Positions 1 through 5,064 of a stretch of DNA of 10,056 nucleotides are shown here, piece by piece. Origin of the DNA: Gemmatimonadota bacterium (GTDB lineage: Bacteria; Gemmatimonadota; Gemmatimonadetes; Palauibacterales; Palauibacteraceae). A program made the position numbers and the translations under genes. The stretch spans positions 1 through 10,056 of the forward strand of contig JAMJQV010000102.1 in the NCBI GenBank assembly GCA_023554435.1, read 5' to 3'. The notes beneath the pieces were generated by a model. The model did no database searches. It saw nothing but the letters and a program-made list of their open reading frames with translations, and was not told where the DNA came from. The first letter of the stretch is position 1; every line of letters begins with the position of its first letter.

Positions 1-171
1 ATCCGCCTCGTCGGACACGCCGAGTACCGATGCCTCGTCGAGTGAGAACACTCCGGCCCCGAGCTCGAGGTGTTCCGGAGCCGGAATCAGGGACGGTGCA
101 TCACCTTCGGTGTCGCATCCGATCGCGACGAGGGCGGCACAGGCGACCACGGAGAGTGCGGGGTAGCGCAT
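1..171 (-). CDS. Lipoprotein, probable GH20 beta-N-acetylhexosaminidase (5' part only)
   Basis: An open frame of exactly 57 codons runs from an ATG at 171 off the left edge without a stop. The first 19 residues form a lipoprotein signal: a short basic start, an Ala/Val/Leu core and the lipobox VAIGC with Cys19 as the acylated residue. From residue 29 the segment IPAPEHLELGAGVFSL resembles the opening strand of the GH20b domain that precedes the catalytic barrel in beta-N-acetylhexosaminidases (typically 'iPaP..le...G.f.l'). If correct, the product would remove terminal GlcNAc or GalNAc from glycans, chitin or peptidoglycan fragments in the periplasm or on the outer membrane. The catalytic Asp-Glu pair lies outside the window, so the family call rests on the N-terminus alone. 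It diverges from the M28 gene at 302. The ribosome binding site is weak (GGAA), and the start lies inside a palindrome. Confidence 0.62.
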   Translation of the reverse strand, partial: MRYPALSVVACAALVAIGCDTEGDAPSLIPAPEHLELGAGVFSLDEASVLGVSDEAD

Positions 172-183
172 CGGAATTCCGAT
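170..183. repeat. 14-bp perfect palindrome over the start codon of the minus-strand lipoprotein gene
   Basis: ATCGGAATTCCGAT equals its own reverse complement over 14 bases. It includes the first bases of the minus-strand ATG (171-169) and the stretch where that gene's ribosome binding site would sit. It is seen directly in the sequence. A dimeric repressor site or chance are both possible, and no transcription factor can be named. Confidence 0.45.
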
Positions 184-247
184 CACGTTGGAGCGTGACG
201 GCCGCGGCCCGGTTTCGCCGCGGGACACGCCTCGTACATTGTCGGCT

Positions 248-268
248 CCAGCGGGTCCGACCCGCTGG
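248..268. promoter_or_regulatory. 21-bp palindrome in the divergent spacer, candidate operator or 5'-UTR hairpin
   Basis: Two 10-base arms, CCAGCGGGTC and GACCCGCTGG, are perfect inverted copies around a single central C. The element sits 33 bp upstream of the M28 start at 302 in the 130-bp spacer between two divergent genes. No T-run follows, so it does not look like a Rho-independent terminator. A weak -10-like hexamer, TACATT, lies just upstream at 235-240, which would place the palindrome at the start of the transcript. An operator for the divergent pair or a leader hairpin are both possible. The core AGCGGG-N5-CCCGC recurs upstream of the TPR gene. Confidence 0.4.
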
Positions 269-301
269 CGGTCAGCTATCTCTCGGACAGGAAGACGATA
301 C

Positions 302-1975
302 ATGCTGCGACCCATCCTCACCACATTTGCCATCGTCGTCGTCGCGGCGATCGCCGCTTGCGATCGAGGCGACGGTTTCGAACAAGCCTCGCAATCGATC
401 ATGGCCGCGAACCTGGACCAGGGGATCCGGGATCTGTCCGCCGACTCCATGGGTGGCCGCGCGCCGGCCTCGTGGGGAGAAGAGCGCACGGTGCGCTATC
501 TGCAGAAGAAGTTCGAGGCGCTGGGTCTGGAACCCGGAAACGGGATCAGCTGGGTACAGGAAGTGCCGCTCGTATCTCTCACGGCCGATCCGGACATGGG
601 AGCCGTCATCCAGGGGAGGGGGACGGCAAACCGGCTGCAGCATGCCCTGGACTTCGTGGCCGTCACGGAGCGCGTCGTCGAGGAGATCGCTCTCGACCGG
701 TCGGAACTCGTGTTCGTGGGCTACGGGATCGTGGCACCCGAGTTCGGGTGGAACGACTACGAGGGTGTGGACGTGACGGGCAGGACGGTCGTGGCCCTGG
801 TGAACGATCCGGGGTACGCCACCGGTGATGAGGCTCTGTTCAACGGCCGCAGCATGACGTACTACGGCCGCTGGACCTACAAGTACGAGGAAGCCGCGCG
901 CCAGGGCGCGGACGGCGTTCTCATCGTCCACCAGACGGGTCCCGCCGGGTATCCGTGGGCCGTCGTGGAGGCCGGCTGGTCGGGGCCCCAGTTCATGCTG
1001 GCCGAGACCGGCGATGCGCCGCTGGCAAAGGTCCAGGGTTGGATCTCGGAGGAGACTGCCCGTACCGTGTTCGCGCAGGCCAGGCTCGATTTCGACGCCC
1101 GGGCCGCCCAGGCCGCCACCCGCGACTTCGCCGCGTACGAGATGGGTCTCGACCTGTCACTCACCCTTCGGAACTCGATTGAGCGTTCGACGTCTCGGAA
1201 CGTCCTGGCCCTGCTGCCGGGATCCACCAGGCCGGAAGAACTGGTGATCTACACGGCTCACTGGGACCACCTGGGCACGGATCCGGCCCTGGGGGCGGAC
1301 AGCATCTACAACGGCGCGCTCGACAATTCCACGGGGACGTCGGGACTGGTGCAGATGGCCGGGGCGTTCGCCGCCCTCAGGAAGGCGCCTGCTCGCTCGG
1401 TCCTGTTCATGGCCGTGACCGCTGAAGAGCAGGGACTCCTGGGCACCGCGCACTACGCATCGCACCCCGTGTATCCGCTCGACGCGACCGTGGCCACGGT
1501 CAACATGGACGGGCTCAACATCTGGGGACCCACCAGTGACCTGACGGTCGTGGGCTACGGCATGTCCGAGTTGGACGACGTCCTGCAGGCGGCGGCCGAT
1601 GCGGCGGGCCGGACCCTGTCACCGGACCCGGAACCGGAGAAGGGGCGTTACTTCAGGTCGGATCACTTCGAGTTTGCCAAGCGCGGCGTTCCTTCGCTGT
1701 ACCCGAACGCCGGCGTACAGAATCTCGAACACGGGGAGGAGTGGGCCCGGGAGCGCCGCGAGGAGTACACGAGGGATCACTACCACAAGCCTTCCGACGA
1801 GTACGATCCTTCGTGGAACCTGGAGGGCGCCGTGCAGGATCTCCGGCTCATGTTCTCGGTGGGACACGCCCTGGCCACGGGCGACCTGTGGCCCAACTGG
1901 CGAGAGGGTACCGAGTTCAAGGCCCGGCGGGACGAGATGATGGGCTACGAGGCCGACGCCATTTCGGAGGAGTAG
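302..1975 (+). CDS. M28 family zinc metallopeptidase lipoprotein with PA domain
   Basis: This 557-residue exported peptidase belongs to the M28 group of di-zinc amino- or carboxypeptidases. The start at 302 is preferred over a TTG at 188. It begins a clean lipoprotein signal with lipobox IAAC (Cys20) and has AGGA nine bases upstream, whereas the longer version adds 38 hydrophilic residues. A protease-associated (PA) type segment spans roughly residues 137-235 and starts at VFVGYGIVAPEFGWNDY. The peptidase domain follows from about residue 300. All M28 metal and catalytic positions are visible: His320 and Asp322 in AHWDH, Asp341 in GALDNSTG, catalytic Glu375 with ligand Glu376 in TAEEQGLLG, Asp403 in NMDG, and His455 in SDHFEF. 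It should therefore be active, trimming N-terminal residues from peptides in the periplasm, but the substrate cannot be read from sequence. The next gene starts 2 bp after its stop, implying co-transcription. Confidence 0.93.
   Translation: MLRPILTTFAIVVVAAIAACDRGDGFEQASQSIMAANLDQGIRDLSADSMGGRAPASWGEERTVRYLQKKFEALGLEPGNGISWVQEVPLVSLTADPDMGAVIQGRGTANRLQHALDFVAVTERVVEEIALDRSELVFVGYGIVAPEFGWNDYEGVDVTGRTVVALVNDPGYATGDEALFNGRSMTYYGRWTYKYEEAARQGADGVLIVHQTGPAGYPWAVVEAGWSGPQFMLAETGDAPLAKVQGWISEETARTVFAQARLDFDARAAQAATRDFAAYEMGLDLSLTLRNSIERSTSRNVLALLPGSTRPEELVIYTAHWDHLGTDPALGADSIYNGALDNSTGTSGLVQMAGAFAALRKAPARSVLFMAVTAEEQGLLGTAHYASHPVYPLDATVATVNMDGLNIWGPTSDLTVVGYGMSELDDVLQAAADAAGRTLSPDPEPEKGRYFRSDHFEFAKRGVPSLYPNAGVQNLEHGEEWARERREEYTRDHYHKPSDEYDPSWNLEGAVQDLRLMFSVGHALATGDLWPNWREGTEFKARRDEMMGYEADAISEE
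1966..1972 (+). promoter_or_regulatory. Ribosome binding site for the small membrane protein, inside the end of the M28 gene
   Basis: GGAGGAG lies five bases before the ATG at 1978 and overlaps the last codons of the peptidase gene. It fixes the downstream start and supports coupled translation of the two genes. Confidence 0.75.
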
Positions 1976-1977
1976 CG

Positions 1978-2568
1978 ATGTCGAGCAGCCTGATGCGACG
2001 AAAGCTGCCGGAGTTGTTGCTGGAAGCCGCGATGATCTTCTTCGCGGTGATCCTCGCATTGGCGGCGGAGGAATGGCGGGAGAAGAACGACAGACTGGAG
2101 CTGGCCGACCGTGCGCTGCAATCGGTGGTCGAAGAGATGAGATCAAACCTGGAGGAACTGGAGACGACGGGAGTGCTCAACGCCGAGAGGCTGGAGTCGG
2201 CCAGCGCCGTCCTGGCGGAACTGGAGGCGGGCCGGGACCAGGGCGGCGCGGACGTCGGGCTCGAGGTCGCGCTTCTCTCCTCCGCTGCCTGGCAGAGCGC
2301 TCAGATGAGCCAGGCGGTCCAGTACCTCGACTTCGAGGTAATGCGCGAGCTGTCCGAGGTCTACGAGGTCCAGGACCTGTACCTGCAGGTGCAGAGCGCA
2401 GCGGTGGACCACATGACCGATGCCATGAGGACTGCACAGGACGATCCGGCAGCAGCCGTTCGCCAGGGAGTGATCAGCCTGGCCCTGCTGGGAGACCTCC
2501 GGACATCACTGGCCGAGGTCTACGGCAATGCGCTCGAGGAGATCGAATCGGATGGCGGGGCGAAGTAG
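1978..2568 (+). CDS. Small single-pass membrane protein with helical body, possibly DUF6090-like
   Basis: I do not recognise a function for this 196-residue protein. A short basic N-terminus (RRK, residues 7-9) precedes one hydrophobic helix at about residues 12-30. That helix ends in EEWREK, followed by a Glu/Arg/Leu-rich helix (about 34-85) with coiled-coil character. The rest is mostly helical, with a Gln/Tyr/Val-rich middle (about 105-140) and no cysteines. The layout 'LLLEA....F.AVILAL..EEWRE' recalls the uncharacterised family often called DUF6090, but this is from memory and not verified. Positive-inside logic would put the body in the periplasm. It starts 2 bp after the M28 peptidase stop with a strong GGAGGAG site, so the two are probably made together, and it may anchor or partner the peptidase. 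It ends 6 bp from the convergent permease gene. Confidence 0.85.
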   Translation: MSSSLMRRKLPELLLEAAMIFFAVILALAAEEWREKNDRLELADRALQSVVEEMRSNLEELETTGVLNAERLESASAVLAELEAGRDQGGADVGLEVALLSSAAWQSAQMSQAVQYLDFEVMRELSEVYEVQDLYLQVQSAAVDHMTDAMRTAQDDPAAAVRQGVISLALLGDLRTSLAEVYGNALEEIESDGGAK

Positions 2569-2574
2569 AGCCAG

Positions 2575-3366
2575 CTAAGGCGCGATCCACAGCTTCAGGG
2601 CGAACACCACGATCATCACCACCACCACCCGCTTCACCCACGCGTGGCCCTTCAGCACCGTGAGGTGAGTCCCAATCAACCCCCCGAGCAGGTTGCCGCC
2701 GGCGAGTGCGATTCCCATGCCCCAATCCACTTTGCCGGCCACCGCGAACAGGACGAGCGCCAGGGGGGTGAACACCAGCACCACCAGCACCTTGAGGGCG
2801 TTGCCCCGAACCAGGTCGAAGCCGGCGAGCATGGCGAGGGCGAGGATGAAGAAGCCGACGCCGGCCTGCACGAAACCGCCGTACACTCCCACCCCGAAGA
2901 AGGAGGCCGAGAAGGCGATGCCCGACAGGCGGCTCGGTGTCTCCGGGGGAGAATCCGCCAGAGTGGCTCCTTCCGAAACCCCTCCGCGCCTGATCCTGCT
3001 GCGCAGTGGGTCGAGCAGCATCACCACGGCGAAGACGATCATCAGGGTGGCGAGTACCCGCTGGAAGGAGGCGTCGCCAATCCGTATCGCGGCCCACGTG
3101 CCCAGTCCCGCTCCGGCCAGGGCGGGAAGGGCGGCCGTCCGGATCCACCTCCAGTCCATCACCCCGTGACGGTTGAAGCTCCACACGGCCCCCACGTTCT
3201 GCACCAGGATGGCGATGCGGTTGGTGCCGTTGGCGACCGTGGGCGGGAGACCCAGGAAGATGAGTAGCGGGAGGGTGAGAAAGGACCCGCCGCCTGCGAG
3301 CACGTTGATGGTTCCAGCGACCGAGCCGGCCAGGAACAGTAGGAAGTAGGCCGCCAGGTCGCTCAC
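2575..3366 (-). CDS. TSUP family permease (TauE/SafE-like)
   Basis: This 263-residue integral membrane protein has the internal duplication typical of the sulfite exporter TauE/SafE family. The first half carries GSVAGTINVLAGGGSFLTLP (residues 14-33) and then GLPPTVANGTNR (39-50). The second half carries the matching GVYGGFVQAGVGFFILAL (160-177) and then GNALK (188-192). About eight hydrophobic segments are visible, and a 25-30-residue polar loop (about 121-148) separates the halves. Family members move small sulfur-containing or organic anions, such as sulfite, sulfoacetate or thiosulfate, across the inner membrane. The substrate here cannot be told. It starts with GTG, which overlaps the stop of the transglycosylase gene in GTGA. 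Only a distant GAGG lies upstream, so translation probably relies on coupling. No sulfur-metabolism gene is nearby. Confidence 0.9.
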   Translation of the reverse strand: MSDLAAYFLLFLAGSVAGTINVLAGGGSFLTLPLLIFLGLPPTVANGTNRIAILVQNVGAVWSFNRHGVMDWRWIRTAALPALAGAGLGTWAAIRIGDASFQRVLATLMIVFAVVMLLDPLRSRIRRGGVSEGATLADSPPETPSRLSGIAFSASFFGVGVYGGFVQAGVGFFILALAMLAGFDLVRGNALKVLVVLVFTPLALVLFAVAGKVDWGMGIALAGGNLLGGLIGTHLTVLKGHAWVKRVVVVMIVVFALKLWIAP

Positions 3367-4907
3367 GGTGCGCGCGCGTCCTCGATTGCCCGGTCCTCGA
3401 TCATGAGAGTGAACGTGACGTAGTACTTCATGATGTTGCTGACGTACCGCACCGTCTCCCTCCCGATCTCGCGAGCTACGAGCACTTCAACGTTGTCGAA
3501 CCACTGGTCGGGGTCGAGTCCGGCCGCGGCGGTCTTCCGCCTCAGGTTCCGGATCCGGGTAGGGCCCGCGTTGTATCCCGCGATGGCGAATATCTGCTTC
3601 GTCGTCGGGTCCACGGACGCGTCATCGAAATAGTGATCGATGAGGAGCCTGAGATACGCGGCCCCTGCCTCGATGTTGGCATCGTCCGTGCTGATGTCGT
3701 CGATCCCGGCTTCTGCTGCCGATGCCGGCTTGATCTGCATGATCCCGACGGCCCCGTGGCTGTTCTTGGTGTCAGCACCCAGTCTGGACTCCTGGAATGC
3801 CTGGGCTACCAGCAGCACCCAATCCAGTTCGTACGCGGCCGCATGCTTCTCGAAGGAGCCCCGGAGCTTCGTCAGGGTCTGTGAGTGTTCGGCGCGACGC
3901 ACGCGTTGCACCCGCAGGGTGTCCCTCGTGTAGCGGTTCAGGAGCATGTTGCCCGACAGGGTACCCGGCCGGTACTCCCGCAGGAAGTCGTTCAACGCGT
4001 CCTTCAGCACCGGGCTGTCCTTGCGGATGGCCCACCCGATCTCCCCGTCGGTCCGCACCGCGAGGTTGGGGTGTAGTTGCAGGTCAGGATAGATTTGCGA
4101 CCAGAATTCGGCCTGGTACGCGTCGACCACGGTGGCGGGCGAGTTCCCCACGTTCACCTGTTCCAGCAGTTCTTCCGCGTCCAGCACTTCGTCCACGGCA
4201 ATCAGGTGGAGTGGCGCGAGATCCCTTTCGCGCAGGTCCTGGTCGAGGGCATCCAGGCTTTCCCAGTAACTGCTCGAGGGCCGAACGTGAAGCTCCAGGG
4301 CGCCGAGGTCCTCGATCCGGCTCGGGATCACCACCTCCGTTCCTGGGCCGGTGACCACGATCTCCGATATCCCCGTCGCGGTCGGGTGAGCAAAATCGAC
4401 CTTCTCGAGTCTCTCGGGAGTGATCGTGAGTCCGGCGGCCGCGATGTCACCGCGCCCTTCCTCGAGGAACGGGATCAGGAGATCGCGGGTCACAGGCTGA
4501 ACGAGCACGACAACCTTCAGCTGTCCCCGCTCCAGCCTCTGGTTCAGGAACTCCTCGAGCGCAACCGCCGCCTCGGCAATGAGGCCGGACTGCCTGCGGC
4601 CGTCGAATCCGAAGAACATGGGCTCGTGCACCGTCAGCAGTCGGATCACGCGCCGCTCGGCCATGTCCGGCAGGTCCCCGGTCCAGGGCTCGAGGGCCCT
4701 CTGTGTTCCTTCGGGCAGGCTATCCAGGGCCGTCAGCAGAGTAGGAAGCTCCTCTACCTCCCCGACCGCGACCCCATCTTCCCGAACCTCACCGGGAACC
4801 CCGGCCCCATCATTCACTCCGGCCTCACCACACGCGAACAGCAGCCCGACCAGAAGTGCCACCGTCACCGCGGGAACGCCTGATGATCGCCGAATCAACT
4901 GTCTCAT
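3363..4907 (-). CDS. MltF-like lytic transglycosylase lipoprotein (SBP_bac_3 + SLT)
   Basis: This 514-residue lipoprotein would cleave the MurNAc-GlcNAc bond of peptidoglycan to leave 1,6-anhydroMurNAc ends. The start at 4907 is chosen because GGAGG lies eight bases upstream and it directly begins the signal with lipobox LFAC (Cys26). An upstream ATG at 4982 would add 25 polar residues. A low-complexity acidic linker (about 30-80) leads to a solute-binding-protein family 3 domain (about 85-335), as in Escherichia coli MltF. The SLT (GH23) domain follows (about 350-500). It holds the catalytic Glu373 in AQAFQESRLG, the motif GAVGIMQIKP (385-394) and AGYNAGPTRIRN (443-454). All SLT hallmark motifs are intact. 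The SBP part in MltF relatives senses peptidoglycan-derived ligands and regulates activity. Here its ligand is unknown. It is the first gene of a pair with the TSUP permease. Confidence 0.92.
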   Translation of the reverse strand: MRQLIRRSSGVPAVTVALLVGLLFACGEAGVNDGAGVPGEVREDGVAVGEVEELPTLLTALDSLPEGTQRALEPWTGDLPDMAERRVIRLLTVHEPMFFGFDGRRQSGLIAEAAVALEEFLNQRLERGQLKVVVLVQPVTRDLLIPFLEEGRGDIAAAGLTITPERLEKVDFAHPTATGISEIVVTGPGTEVVIPSRIEDLGALELHVRPSSSYWESLDALDQDLRERDLAPLHLIAVDEVLDAEELLEQVNVGNSPATVVDAYQAEFWSQIYPDLQLHPNLAVRTDGEIGWAIRKDSPVLKDALNDFLREYRPGTLSGNMLLNRYTRDTLRVQRVRRAEHSQTLTKLRGSFEKHAAAYELDWVLLVAQAFQESRLGADTKNSHGAVGIMQIKPASAAEAGIDDISTDDANIEAGAAYLRLLIDHYFDDASVDPTTKQIFAIAGYNAGPTRIRNLRRKTAAAGLDPDQWFDNVEVLVAREIGRETVRYVSNIMKYYVTFTLMIEDRAIEDARAP

Positions 4908-4915
4908 GTCATTCG

Positions 4916-4920
4916 CCTCC
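4916..4920 (-). promoter_or_regulatory. Ribosome binding site deciding the transglycosylase start
   Basis: On the minus strand this reads GGAGG, followed by eight bases and then the ATG at 4907. It supports the shorter lipoprotein start over the in-frame ATG at 4982. Confidence 0.75.
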
Positions 4921-5053
4921 GTGCGGGGCTTGCGGCGCGTCTCATTGATCGGGGATCTTGCCGCCGTGTGACCCGGTAACATGCAACCGTATCCTCGTGT
5001 CAGCCAAGCGGGACGAGCCCGCGCATGCGATGGGCGGGCAGGGGACTTTCAGC

Positions 5054-5057
5054 GGAG
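5054..5057 (+). promoter_or_regulatory. Ribosome binding site supporting a TTG start for the TPR gene
   Basis: GGAG lies seven bases before TTG at 5065, which is ideal spacing. The alternative ATG at 5098 has GGAG only three bases upstream, which is too close. Confidence 0.6.
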
Positions 5058-5064
5058 ACTACTC

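Larger units (their letters stand above)
4908..5064. other. Divergent spacer between transglycosylase and TPR genes, with inverted repeat
   Basis: This 157-bp non-coding stretch must carry promoters for both flanking genes, but no convincing -35/-10 pair was found for either direction. It contains GCGGG-ACGAG-CCCGC at 5008-5022, preceded by A, which matches the AGCGGG-N5-CCCGC core of the palindrome at 248-268. It is followed by the 8-bp palindrome CGCATGCG at 5022-5029. The region could be read as coding in extended versions of both flanking genes, but those extensions look non-native. Confidence 0.4.

Noticed and set aside
188..301. 38-residue N-terminal extension of the M28 peptidase from a TTG
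   Set aside because: The extension is hydrophilic and would bury the lipoprotein signal that begins at 302. It also runs through the palindromic spacer.
30..776. Long plus-strand open frame overlapping the start of the M28 gene
   Set aside because: Its translation is Arg/Ser/Pro-rich low-complexity sequence typical of an out-of-frame GC-rich shadow, and it overlaps the well-supported M28 frame.
2608..2632. Triplet run of ATC/ACC repeats resembling a microsatellite
   Set aside because: It simply encodes a Val/Met/Ile membrane helix near the C-terminus of the TSUP permease on the minus strand.
4077..4883. 268-residue plus-strand open frame opposite the transglycosylase
   Set aside because: It is an antisense shadow. 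The minus-strand frame has the SBP and SLT domains with the catalytic Glu.
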